From: Microvirga arvi
GTDB lineage: Bacteria > Pseudomonadota > Alphaproteobacteria > Rhizobiales > Beijerinckiaceae
DNA length: 64,000 nucleotides
Direction: 5' to 3'
Assembly (NCBI RefSeq): GCF_016892765.1
Contig: NZ_JAFEMD010000022.1
Coordinates: forward strand, 27,901-91,900
Notes under the pieces: model-generated
Database searches by the model: none
What the model was told of the DNA's origin: nothing
The model's input: the letters and a program-made list of their open reading frames with translations, nothing else
Translations under genes and position numbers: made by a program
In this document: piece after piece, positions 1 to 8,243 of the stretch
Position numbering within the stretch: the stretch's first letter is position 1
Layout: every line of letters begins with the position of its first letter

Positions 1-528
1 TTAGGAAGCTCCGGTGCTACCGGTGCGGTCAGCAATAACAGTGCCAGCACATCTGTGGGAGCGTCCAACCCCGTATCCACAGCCGCGACAAGCAATGTGA
101 CAGGTGCGGCAAATCAGCAGACGACGACTCCAAGTCCAACGGTTCCAACAGGCGGGACTTTAGCACCTGCCTCGCTCACAGCTGGTGGGGGCAGTGCCGA
201 ATTGAGCCTGCCATCCTCACTTGTCCCCCGCCTCGAACCATCAGGAAGCGAAAAGATAAACTCTGTCGTGCGGTTGATCCCACGAGCTGACATCCCAAGC
301 CAAATTCTCCAAGCATGCCGTAACTCCATCGTAGCGGCTGCGCGTCCGTACCGGGCGATCCGGGTGGATGCCGTGAGTGCAGGGCAAGGGAGCCGTATAC
401 CGAGCGGCGGATTTACAGCTCCCATTGAGGTAAGGGTCGTATATGCCCGTGCAAATGCACTTCAAATCCGTCAGTCTCGCGTTGCGTGCCGGCTGAATGC
501 TGCAGGGGCGGTCGTGGCCCTTCGCTGA
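1..528 (+). CDS. C-terminal part of an unknown Ser/Thr/Ala-rich protein
   Basis: The reading frame is open from base 1 and ends with TGA at 526-528, so this is the 3' end of a gene that begins upstream. The visible 175 residues start with a low-complexity stretch rich in Ser, Thr, Ala, Gly and Pro, like a linker or exported passenger. A more ordered tail of about 90 residues follows, with two cysteines (in QACRNS and VACRLN) that could form a disulphide. I do not recognise the family. The stop codon abuts the stop of the convergent lyase gene with no base between them. The only ATG or GTG near the left edge (GTG at 55) lies inside the low-complexity part and is unlikely to be the real start. 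Confidence 0.6.
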   Translation, partial: LGSSGATGAVSNNSASTSVGASNPVSTAATSNVTGAANQQTTTPSPTVPTGGTLAPASLTAGGGSAELSLPSSLVPRLEPSGSEKINSVVRLIPRADIPSQILQACRNSIVAAARPYRAIRVDAVSAGQGSRIPSGGFTAPIEVRVVYARANALQIRQSRVACRLNAAGAVVALR

Positions 529-2862
529 TCAGAATTCCTTTGGCAGGACTACTGAGAACTCCTGGTCGTATTCGTCCACGAAATAGATATCCGTGCTGAA
601 GCCTTGGTCGTCGATGAAGTGCAGGACACGTGACGGCTGATCGAGAGCATAAGGAACGAGCAGGGTCACGAGGTTGTGCTGACGCGCGGCGGGCACTTCT
701 GTGGCTAGATGCCATTGCAATGGCAGCCCCTCAATTTCCACCGGGTCAACGTCCGTGAAGCCCTGCTGCTGCCGGAGAACGGGCTTGCCCGCGCTGCTGA
801 AGACGAAGTGGCCGTAAAGGCCTGCCCGGTTGCCGGTCACTCGGAAGGTCTGTCCGCCAATCTCCATCTCGTTTTCAGTGTGAAACAGGAACGTGATCGG
901 CTCCGGTGCGTCGAGCGATACCCGATCGACGACGACGAAGTAGCGTTCGTGCACGAAATGCACGTCTCTTTGCACCAGCTTCACGCCGGGATTGAAAGAC
1001 TGGTAGGCGGCGGTGGCGTCCCCCCTTATGAAGATGTTCCTATAGTCCTGCTCCGCGGCGAGAAGCCTGCCCGAGGCAGCCTTGCCCAGAGCTTTGTCGC
1101 GCTCTGCATACTGACCCTTGCCGCCGATCAGGATCGCGTTCTTCGAGCGCGTCTGTCGGCGCCACTGACGGTGCATGGTCGAGTTGAATGCGACGTAGTA
1201 GCCGCCTTGGATGGCAAGATCTTCCCCGAAGGCCCGCAGCAAAAATGCATTTTGGTCACCATGGCTATGGCTCAGGGAACCGTATGGACTGCTCTTGAAG
1301 ACGAACTGGAGATGGCGCATCGGATCGCTCATGTCCTTCTGCACAGCCACCCAGCCGATGTCGTGGAACACTCGCAGGACGGGAAGATTTGTCGGCAGCT
1401 CCGCTTCTACTGCCGGAAAATCGTGGGCATATTGCAGATCCTCGAAGGCGAAATCCCACCAGCCATAATTATAGAAGAGATCCTCGGTGCCAGGGTCGTC
1501 GCGCCTCACCTGTTCGAAATACCATTGATAAAATCCATTGCCCGTCGCTCCCGCGAACTGGCGCATGTTATAGCCGGTCTTTAGGCTCGGCGGATCACCC
1601 ATCGTGGAATCGTCGCCGAAGCAGGTGCGTCGCACCCCAGGAGCCTTCGTATAGAGGGGAAAGTCGCCCGTAGTCTGGAAGAAAGCCCGCTGGAGAACGT
1701 CAACGCCGTGATAGTTTCGGATGAGACTGGCTGCTTCCAGCAGATAGGCCATCCCCGTGGTCCAATAATGCGGACCTTCGGCCCATCCGCCGTCTTCCCC
1801 ACCCCAGGGCGAGTAGATGCTGAACAAGTATTCGATCGTGTAATCGAGCCAGGTGCGGATCTCCTCTTCCTCGCCGAGCAGAGCGATGCAGCAGGGCGTC
1901 AGCACGGCTGACAGGGCTCGTACGGCATGGCTGTCATAAGGAAAGATATGAATGCGGGCATGGCCGATGACATGCTCGGCGATTTCACGGGTTCTCGCGA
2001 GGAGGGCTGTTCGAACGATTTCCTGCTCATGAGGGTCGAGACGATCATAAAGCCAGTCATAGCCCCATGCCAGGGCGCTCGCCACGCGAAAAGCGGCCTC
2101 GTCGTTATAGGAGCGGGAGGTTGGGCCGAGCACATCCCATTCGGCGACCGCCAGCAGCCACTCTTTGGCGCGTTCGAGCAGTCCCTCGTCCTCAAGCAGA
2201 CGGCCAGCGATGGCGAGGTGCCTGATGGCGTAGATCACTTCCTGGCAGTCGATGTACATCTGTCGCCACAGGGAAGCGACACGCTTGTTGTCGGGATAGG
2301 GTGCCGGCTCAGCGATGATCGGGCGGTCTATCCACGGCTTGACAGAGCGCTCGTAAAAATTCTGAAAGCTGCAATGATCCGGGTTTTGCTTCAGAGCCGC
2401 AGCGAAGGCTGAGATCTTGTCGGAGTCGAGCCAGAGGCGCGGATGGGATTGGGTGGCGGCTTTCGCCCGGTCCTGGCTGGATGAAAGAGGAACTGGCTTC
2501 AGGTCCGCCGGTACGGTGAAGCTGCGGCTCTCGCTCCAGGCGCTTGCAGGAGCACCCTGAACGGGATCCCAAACTGCATAGGCCCAGGTGTATTCGCCGG
2601 GAGCATAGCCATGATCCGGCGTGAAGAAGTTTCTGTGCAGGTCCTCGTAGATGAACAAGGGCTCGCCGTCCGAGCTGCCGCTTTCCGTCACCTTGAGTAC
2701 ATATCGGGATCCTTCATCCAGAGTCGGAAGCCACACGAAGCGCGGAGGGTTCTCATAGACCTCCTCGGCGTCCGGGCTGTATCTCACTGTCAGCGTTCCA
2801 GCTCTGGGCTGATCGAGAAGGTACCGTTTGGTGCTGACATTGGCATAGACGTTGGTCGACAT
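529..2862 (-). CDS. PL15-type exo-alginate (oligoalginate) lyase, heparinase II/III family
   Basis: The 777-residue protein has an N-terminal DUF4962-like beta domain (about 15-125), a central alpha/alpha toroid (about 140-420) and a C-terminal heparinase II/III-like beta-sandwich. Family PL15 cleaves alginate oligosaccharides by beta-elimination from the chain end, giving the monomer that becomes 4-deoxy-L-erythro-5-hexoseulose uronate (DEH). From the chosen ATG, His312 (in YDSHAVR) and Tyr366 (in GPHYW) fall one residue from the catalytic His311/Tyr365 that I recall for Agrobacterium Atu3025. The length also matches (about 790). An upstream in-frame ATG at 2919 would add 19 Arg-rich residues, so 2862 is preferred. 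No signal peptide is evident, so it probably acts in the cytoplasm on imported oligomers. It is the last gene of the transporter operon. Family is confident; alginate as substrate is inferred from context. Confidence 0.85.
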   Translation of the reverse strand: MSTNVYANVSTKRYLLDQPRAGTLTVRYSPDAEEVYENPPRFVWLPTLDEGSRYVLKVTESGSSDGEPLFIYEDLHRNFFTPDHGYAPGEYTWAYAVWDPVQGAPASAWSESRSFTVPADLKPVPLSSSQDRAKAATQSHPRLWLDSDKISAFAAALKQNPDHCSFQNFYERSVKPWIDRPIIAEPAPYPDNKRVASLWRQMYIDCQEVIYAIRHLAIAGRLLEDEGLLERAKEWLLAVAEWDVLGPTSRSYNDEAAFRVASALAWGYDWLYDRLDPHEQEIVRTALLARTREIAEHVIGHARIHIFPYDSHAVRALSAVLTPCCIALLGEEEEIRTWLDYTIEYLFSIYSPWGGEDGGWAEGPHYWTTGMAYLLEAASLIRNYHGVDVLQRAFFQTTGDFPLYTKAPGVRRTCFGDDSTMGDPPSLKTGYNMRQFAGATGNGFYQWYFEQVRRDDPGTEDLFYNYGWWDFAFEDLQYAHDFPAVEAELPTNLPVLRVFHDIGWVAVQKDMSDPMRHLQFVFKSSPYGSLSHSHGDQNAFLLRAFGEDLAIQGGYYVAFNSTMHRQWRRQTRSKNAILIGGKGQYAERDKALGKAASGRLLAAEQDYRNIFIRGDATAAYQSFNPGVKLVQRDVHFVHERYFVVVDRVSLDAPEPITFLFHTENEMEIGGQTFRVTGNRAGLYGHFVFSSAGKPVLRQQQGFTDVDPVEIEGLPLQWHLATEVPAARQHNLVTLLVPYALDQPSRVLHFIDDQGFSTDIYFVDEYDQEFSVVLPKEF

Positions 2863-2885
2863 GATGACGGATCCGAAAGAGTGAG

Positions 2886-2909
2886 GCCGCCGGCTTTGAG
2901 GCCGGCGGC
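2886..2909 (-). terminator. Intercistronic hairpin between binding-protein and lyase genes
   Basis: The perfect 9-bp arms GCCGCCGGC / GCCGGCGGC enclose a 6-nt loop, just after the stop of the binding-protein gene and 23 bp before the lyase ATG on the minus strand. There is no T-run after the stem. It is therefore more likely a 3'-end stabiliser or partial attenuator than a full terminator. It would raise binding-protein mRNA over lyase mRNA. Confidence 0.5.
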
Positions 2910-2915
2910 AGACAT

Positions 2916-4463
2916 TCACCGATATTGGCGATCATAGGCTTTTTGCATGACGGCAAGGACTTGGTCCAAGCCGAGCTTCTTCAGCTGGGCGTTGTAGGAT
3001 TCCCAGTCCTTGTCGACGTCGCGTGATCCGAGAACCCAGGCCTGCATCTGCTCGATCATGTAGGTCTGGATGTTGGGCATGTGACGGTCGAAGACCTGAC
3101 GCTCATCGACCGTCATGCTGACGCCCAGGAACTCATCGATGAGGTAGTTGCCCTTCTCATAAAGCTCGATGCCCTTGAGCGCGTCCTCGTTGGTCCACTG
3201 GCGCTCATATTCATAATCTTGCCAGAAGCCGATTGGGATCTGCGCGCCGATATCCCACATCTGAGCATTGACCGGGGCTTTGGCATTCAGGATCTCCGGC
3301 TTGTAACGCGGCTTGCCGTCGACCATGTCGTAATGCTGCCCCTCGACGCCGAAATTCGAGAGCAGTCGGCCCTGGGGCGTGAAGTAGAAGTCGAAGAGCT
3401 TGATCGTCTCTACGGGATTTTTGTTGGTCGTGGTGATGGCCCACCCATCTGGACGCAGGCGCGCGCGCCGGTTCTCGTTGATGCGCTTGCCTGAAGGGCT
3501 CGCCGGCGGCTCGATCGCCAGGAACTTCAGGTCAGGCACCTTATCCTTGAGGCTCGTGTTATACCCGGCGGTCGAAGCGAACCAATCATAGGTCATGCCA
3601 CCCTGATTGGCTCCGAGAAGAGCCTCGCGGGCACGGGCGCGGCGGGTATAAACCTCCTTGTCGATAAGACCTTCCGCGTACCATTTAGCGATGTTGCGCA
3701 TGCCTATGCGGTAGTTGTCGCCGGTATAGGGATGCTTGACCTTGCCGTTGTCGATGTAAAAGTCGTGCGCCGCATCCGAGCCGCTGGAGCGGCCATCCCA
3801 AAGCACCACGAGACGCTGGAGTTCGGAGTCGGGCTCGCGGAAGAAGAGCGGCACCTCATCCTTCTGGCCATTGCCGTTCGGATCGCGCTCACGGAAGGCC
3901 TTCAGCACCGTGTAGAGTTCATCCACGTTCTGTGGCGGCTGCAGGCCGAGCTTCTCCAGCCAGTCGTAGCGGATGAACCAGCCGCGAGCGAACTTGCCGT
4001 CGGGCACGTAGGGAACCCAGTAGATATTCCCGTCAGGAGCCGTGATGGCCTTGCGCACTTCCTGGTTCTCGGCAAGGAATCGCTTCAGGTTCGGCGCATG
4101 CTGGTCGATGAGCTTATTGAGGGGTTGGAAGGCTCCTTCCATCCCATAGCGCACGAAATCGTGACGAAGTTCATTCCCGGCGACGATGTCCGGCAGGTTG
4201 CCGGAGGCGATCAGGAGGTTGAACGCCTCCCGGCTGAGGGTGGTGGCCTTCGAGGCCACGTTCTTCAGTTTGATCCCCGTAAGTCGGGTCAATTCCTTGG
4301 CCACGGGCCAGTCATCGTTCCACACATACTTGTCACGGAAATGCATGTGGATCGTCAGTTCAAGCGGTTTGTCGACGATCTTGGTGCTCTTGGCGTCCTG
4401 AGCCACAGCGGGCGTCGCGGCCAGTACGGCCGACAGCAGCGCGGCTGTCATGATCCTTTTCAT
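2916..4463 (-). CDS. AlgQ-like oligosaccharide-binding protein of an ABC importer
   Basis: The 515-residue extracellular solute-binding protein (family 1, LipO/AlgQ branch) has a Sec signal peptide ending near AVAQ (residue 22). An EF-hand-like loop at residues 194-203 (D-P-N-G-N-G-Q-K-D-E) matches the calcium-binding loop of Sphingomonas AlgQ1/AlgQ2, which bind alginate oligosaccharides. The length is the usual one for that branch and longer than ordinary sugar-binding proteins. The start at 4463 is fixed by GGAGG six bases upstream and by the signal peptide; an upstream extension would add a non-signal N-terminus. It sits between the two permease genes and the PL15 lyase. It should deliver periplasmic oligo-uronates to the permeases encoded just upstream. 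Confidence 0.88.
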   Translation of the reverse strand: MKRIMTAALLSAVLAATPAVAQDAKSTKIVDKPLELTIHMHFRDKYVWNDDWPVAKELTRLTGIKLKNVASKATTLSREAFNLLIASGNLPDIVAGNELRHDFVRYGMEGAFQPLNKLIDQHAPNLKRFLAENQEVRKAITAPDGNIYWVPYVPDGKFARGWFIRYDWLEKLGLQPPQNVDELYTVLKAFRERDPNGNGQKDEVPLFFREPDSELQRLVVLWDGRSSGSDAAHDFYIDNGKVKHPYTGDNYRIGMRNIAKWYAEGLIDKEVYTRRARAREALLGANQGGMTYDWFASTAGYNTSLKDKVPDLKFLAIEPPASPSGKRINENRRARLRPDGWAITTTNKNPVETIKLFDFYFTPQGRLLSNFGVEGQHYDMVDGKPRYKPEILNAKAPVNAQMWDIGAQIPIGFWQDYEYERQWTNEDALKGIELYEKGNYLIDEFLGVSMTVDERQVFDRHMPNIQTYMIEQMQAWVLGSRDVDKDWESYNAQLKKLGLDQVLAVMQKAYDRQYR

Positions 4464-4521
4464 GGTAGTCCTCCGAAAGCGTTTCCTCTGGGGCTCGCCG
4501 ACTCGGCGCGACGCTCCCTCG

Positions 4522-5436
4522 TTATTCTTTGATGCCGCCGAGTGTGATGCCTTTGTTGAAATATTTCTGGACATACGGAAAAATGACTACGATGGGCAGG
4601 ATCGACACGACCATGATCGCTGCCGTGATGGTTTCGAACGAATATTCCGTGGACATCAGTGCGCTGGCGAAGCTGTCGTCGCTGCGCATGTCCACGATGG
4701 TCCGTTTCAGATAAACCTGAAGCGGGACCTTCTCCTCGCTGCGCAGGAGCACCATGGCCCAGAAATAGCCGTTCCAGCGGGAGACGAGACACAGGAGCCC
4801 AACCGTCATGATCGCGGGCTTGGCAAGTGGGATGAAGATCTTCCACAGAAGCTGGAAGTCGCTCGCACCGTCGATCCGCGCGGCCTCCTCGAAGGAGGTT
4901 GGCACGGCCTCGAAATAGTTGCGCAGCAGGATCACGTTGAAGGCGTTGCAGGCGAACGCCAAGACGATTCCCATCCGAGCGTCGAGCAGACCGAGGTCGC
5001 GAATGTTGAGGAAGAATGGAATAAGTCCGGCATGGAACCACATGGTGAAGGCCACCATGAAGCCAATGAGGCGCCGACCCCTGAGCCTCGCCCGCGACAG
5101 CGCGAATGCGCCCGGCACCATGATGAGAAGACTCGTGAGAGTGCCGAAGAAGGCGTAGAACAGCGTGTTGCCGTAGGCGATCCAGAATTTCTGGTCCGCC
5201 AGCACGTACTCGTAGGCGGCGAAAGTGATGTCCACGGGCCAGAGCGTGACCTGGCCAGACGTGACTGCAAAGCCTGAGCTCAGCGATGCCGACAGGATGT
5301 AGACGAACGGGTAGAGAGTGCTCAGTACGAAGAGCAGCAGGAGCGCTGTATTGACGACACCAAAGATTTTGTCTCCGCGAGTATAGAGATTGAAAGGTTC
5401 GGACGAGCTGTCGGACGTGAGTGCGCGAGTCGCCAT
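4522..5436 (-). CDS. ABC transporter permease, LplC/AlgM2 type (CUT1 family)
   Basis: The 304-residue inner-membrane protein has six predicted membrane segments. Its cytoplasmic EAA loop reads EEAARIDGASDF at about residues 200-211, which is where the ATPase docks. The sequence resembles LplC/YtcP-type permeases that pair with AlgQ/LipO-type binding proteins. It lies 9 bp downstream of the partner permease gene and 58 bp upstream of the binding-protein gene, all on the minus strand, so one transcript is likely. No ATP-binding subunit is encoded in this operon; the permease must borrow an ATPase made elsewhere. Confidence 0.88.
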   Translation of the reverse strand: MATRALTSDSSSEPFNLYTRGDKIFGVVNTALLLLFVLSTLYPFVYILSASLSSGFAVTSGQVTLWPVDITFAAYEYVLADQKFWIAYGNTLFYAFFGTLTSLLIMVPGAFALSRARLRGRRLIGFMVAFTMWFHAGLIPFFLNIRDLGLLDARMGIVLAFACNAFNVILLRNYFEAVPTSFEEAARIDGASDFQLLWKIFIPLAKPAIMTVGLLCLVSRWNGYFWAMVLLRSEEKVPLQVYLKRTIVDMRSDDSFASALMSTEYSFETITAAIMVVSILPIVVIFPYVQKYFNKGITLGGIKE

Positions 5437-5445
5437 GTTCGAACC

Positions 5446-6483
5446 TCACCACACCGAGTTCTGGCTGTAGCGCCTGCTCAGCCAATTGGCGCTGACCACC
5501 AGGATGAGGGCGACGACGGCGTTGAAGAGATCCGCCGCGGTGCCGAGCGCATACTGATTATTCTGAATACCGGCTCGGTAGATGAAGGTCGAGATCACGT
5601 CCGCGGTCTCGAAGGTGGCAGGCTGATAAAGGAGGATGATGTACTCGAAATTCACCTCAATGAGCTGGCCGACGCGGATGATCAGCATGATCATGATCAC
5701 AGGGACGAGAGATGGCAGCGTGATGTATCGCATCATCTGCAAGCGCGATGCGCCGTCCATGCGGGCGGATTCATACAATGCAGGATTGATGCCGGCGATC
5801 GCTGCGAGGTAGACGATCGAGTCGAATCCTGCCTCTTTCCAAATGTTCGAACCTATGAAGATTGGGCGAAAGTATTCGGGGATCGTGAGGAAATAGATTT
5901 TCTCGAAGCCGAGCCAGTCGAGCATGATGTTCACGATCCCGGTCGTTGGCGAAAGAAAGTTCACCACGAGCCCGGCGATGATCACCAGCGAGATGAAATG
6001 CGGCAGATAGGTGATGGTTTGGGCGATGCGTCGAAAGCCTTGGTGGTGGATCTCGTTGAACATCAATGCCAGGATGATCGGCACCGGGAAGGCGAAAACA
6101 AGCGAGTAAAAGCTGATGAGCAGGGTGTTCTTGACCGCTCGCAGGAAGTACTCGTTGCTGAACAATGCCACGAAGTTGTCGAAGCCCACCCAGGGACTGC
6201 CTTCAATGCCACGAAAGAGGCTGTATTGCTTGAAGGCGATCTGAAGTCCGTACATGGGTGCGTAGAGGAAAACGGCGAACCAGATGATCATCGGCGCGAG
6301 AAGCACGTAGAGCTGCCAGTCCCGGCGCACATCCGCGAGGAGGGTGCGAACCACGCTTCCGATGCTGAAGGTCCGGGCAGGCGGAAAGGCTGGCGGCGTG
6401 GCAAGTTCCGGCGTCGCGATGACCCCGTCCATGACTCTAACGGCTCCGCCCCCGCTCTCCCGATCGAGTGCCGCCTCTGCCAT
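5446..6483 (-). CDS. ABC transporter permease, LplB/AlgM1 type (CUT1 family)
   Basis: The 345-residue inner-membrane permease has a cytoplasmic N-terminal tail of about 55 residues, six membrane segments, and the EAA-loop sequence YESARMDGASRLQ near residues 235-247. The start is supported by GGGAGG upstream of ATG 6483. With the LplC-type protein it forms the heterodimeric channel of an AlgM1M2-like importer for oligosaccharides. The gene follows the GntR regulator by 39 bp and precedes the second permease by 9 bp, so the operon order is regulator, LplB, LplC, binding protein, lyase. Confidence 0.88.
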   Translation of the reverse strand: MAEAALDRESGGGAVRVMDGVIATPELATPPAFPPARTFSIGSVVRTLLADVRRDWQLYVLLAPMIIWFAVFLYAPMYGLQIAFKQYSLFRGIEGSPWVGFDNFVALFSNEYFLRAVKNTLLISFYSLVFAFPVPIILALMFNEIHHQGFRRIAQTITYLPHFISLVIIAGLVVNFLSPTTGIVNIMLDWLGFEKIYFLTIPEYFRPIFIGSNIWKEAGFDSIVYLAAIAGINPALYESARMDGASRLQMMRYITLPSLVPVIMIMLIIRVGQLIEVNFEYIILLYQPATFETADVISTFIYRAGIQNNQYALGTAADLFNAVVALILVVSANWLSRRYSQNSVW

Positions 6484-6522
6484 TCTACGTGTCCTCCCGT
6501 TGTCTCCGTCTGTATTCTTGCT

Positions 6523-7284
6523 TTATGCGGAGAGACGATATCGTGGTCGTTCTCGGTTGATAGCCTCGAAGAGCGCCCAGAACTCCAGGTTCTCGCCGAG
6601 TTCCCAGACTTTGTTCTCGATGCTGCCGAGATGGTCTTGCATGGCCTCTTCCGCCTTCGCTGTATTCTTGTCGGCAATGGCTGCGGTGATCGTCCGATGC
6701 TGAGCCAAGACCCGGTCCGTGGCGCGGATGTTCAGGCGTTGCTTAAGGCTGCGGATCCGGTCGATCTCGACTTTCGCGGTCTCGATCACTTGGATGACTC
6801 CTGGCAATTTCGCGGCTTCGATGATCAACGCGTGAAACTCTTCGTCAAGGTGCCGGAATGCCGTGTAGTCTTCTGCCGCTACAGCCGCCTCTTGGCGAGC
6901 GAGGCAGGCTTTCAGATTGCAGACATCCTCAAGGGTCCGTTCACTGGCGGCTCGACGGGCTGCGCCGCTTTCAAGCTGCAGGCGAACGAAGCAGCCCTCC
7001 AGGAAGCGATCGAGGTTGATAGGGGCCACATAGGTCCGGCTTTTCGGAACGACAGTGACGAGACCTTCCTCCGCCAACCGGATGATCGCTTCACGCACCG
7101 GGGTCTTGCTGACCTTAAGGCATGCGGCCACGTCCTTTTCCGACAAGGTTTGCCATGGAAGCAGAATCGTTTCGAGGATGAGTTCCCTCAGTGCCCCATG
7201 AACCTGCACGACGAGCGGCCCTTCACCTGTTAGGAGGCTGGGACCAAGAAAATCAGTGAGGGGGCGTTCAGGGCTTAGCATCAT
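6523..7284 (-). CDS. GntR/FadR-family transcriptional regulator of the uronate locus
   Basis: The 253-residue protein has a winged helix-turn-helix (about 28-85; recognition region VSKTPVREAIIRL) and a C-terminal all-helical FCD ligand domain (about 95-230). FCD regulators usually respond to sugar acids or other carboxylates and act as repressors. ATG 7284 (or the adjacent ATG 7281) is preferred over a 27-residue upstream extension, because the extension would run through a clean operator-like palindrome at 7295-7311. As first gene of the transport/lyase operon and divergent from the reductase gene, it probably controls both. DEH or a related keto-uronate is the likely inducer, by inference. 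Confidence 0.85.
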   Translation of the reverse strand: MMLSPERPLTDFLGPSLLTGEGPLVVQVHGALRELILETILLPWQTLSEKDVAACLKVSKTPVREAIIRLAEEGLVTVVPKSRTYVAPINLDRFLEGCFVRLQLESGAARRAASERTLEDVCNLKACLARQEAAVAAEDYTAFRHLDEEFHALIIEAAKLPGVIQVIETAKVEIDRIRSLKQRLNIRATDRVLAQHRTITAAIADKNTAKAEEAMQDHLGSIENKVWELGENLEFWALFEAINRERPRYRLSA

Positions 7285-7294
7285 GACAGAAATA

Positions 7295-7311
7295 TTAGCT
7301 CCTGAAGCTAA
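7295..7311. promoter_or_regulatory. Candidate GntR operator
   Basis: The perfect inverted repeat TTAGCT-N5-AGCTAA lies between the divergent regulator (start 7284) and reductase (start 7384) genes. A single site here could control both directions. The pairing partly extends outward (A7292/T7314 and T7293/A7313, with a mismatch at 7294/7312). It differs from the textbook FadR site, so assignment rests on position and symmetry only. Confidence 0.45.
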
Positions 7312-7383
7312 GATATCAGTTGACGATGCCCTGACAAGCGGCGTTTGATGAAAAAATACGCCCAAGCCTATACGGAGGTTGGC

Positions 7384-8151
7384 ATGACACCTGAGTCCCG
7401 ATTCACTGGAAAAACCGTCTTAATCACTGGTGGGGCGTCGGGAATCGGCGGTGCCACCACTCGGGCATTCGCCTCGAGCGGGGCGAGGGTCGCGTTCACC
7501 TATGTGACGAGTGCCGACGAGACCGCTGCCCTGGAAAAGGACTTCAACGGTTCCAGTCGTCAAGTTATGGGCATCAAAGCCGACATGACCGATTCAGCCA
7601 GCGTTGCCGATGCTTTTGCGGGGGTTGAGGAGGCATTCGGGCCTATCGATATTCTCTTTGCCAATGCTGGCGGCCTGCTCAAGCGCAGCCGCTGTGTCGA
7701 GACATCCCTGGATCTCTGGCAGGAGGCGATTGCCATCAATCTTACAAGTACGTTCCTGGCCTGCCAGTCGGCCCTGCGCAGCATGGAGCCACGCAAGTCC
7801 GGAACCATTGTGCTGATGTCCTCCCTTGCGGCTTTCGACGGCGGAGGACCTGGCGCTTCCCATTACGCGGCGACGAAGGGGGCCGTCGCGACTTATGTCC
7901 GAGCGCTGGCGAAAGAGGTCGGTCCCCTGGGAATCCGTGTCAATGGTGTGGCGCCGGGCCTAATCGGTACGCGCTTCCATGACGTGTTCAGCACGCCTGA
8001 GGGACGGAAAGCGACAGTCGAGCGAACTCCTCTCCGTCGTGAGGGTGTTCCTGAAGACGTTGCCGAAGCGGTACTCTACCTTGCCTCGGACAGTGCCTCC
8101 TATTTGTCCGGTGAAATCATCCAGATCAACGGTGGCCTCGGCATGGTCTGA
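7384..8151 (+). CDS. SDR-family oxidoreductase, probable DEH (keto-uronate) reductase
   Basis: The 255-residue classical short-chain dehydrogenase has the cofactor motif TGGASGIG (residues 15-22), NAG at 93-95, a catalytic Ser at about 146, and Tyr161 and Lys165 (YAATK). The start at 7384 is set by ACGGAGG five bases upstream; an upstream ATG at 7345 lacks a good ribosome site. In alginate-degrading bacteria the monomer released by exo-lyase is reduced by an SDR to 2-keto-3-deoxy-gluconate. The location beside a PL15 lyase and PL5 lyase makes that the best guess. It is transcribed divergently from the GntR operon across the shared operator region. A different sugar-acid substrate remains possible. 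Confidence 0.8.
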   Translation: MTPESRFTGKTVLITGGASGIGGATTRAFASSGARVAFTYVTSADETAALEKDFNGSSRQVMGIKADMTDSASVADAFAGVEEAFGPIDILFANAGGLLKRSRCVETSLDLWQEAIAINLTSTFLACQSALRSMEPRKSGTIVLMSSLAAFDGGGPGASHYAATKGAVATYVRALAKEVGPLGIRVNGVAPGLIGTRFHDVFSTPEGRKATVERTPLRREGVPEDVAEAVLYLASDSASYLSGEIIQINGGLGMV

Positions 8152-8243
8152 ACCGGATACGGCGAGCCTTTCTGCGTTCCGACCACCTCTCGGTGACCCT
8201 AACCTTGCCGGGGTCAGCAGGGCTGAAATATCCTGAGGGGAAC

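Noticed and set aside
8193..8216. GACCC/GGGTC hairpin between the reductase and PL5 lyase genes as a terminator
   Set aside because: Only 5-bp arms with a long loop and no T-run; too weak to list.
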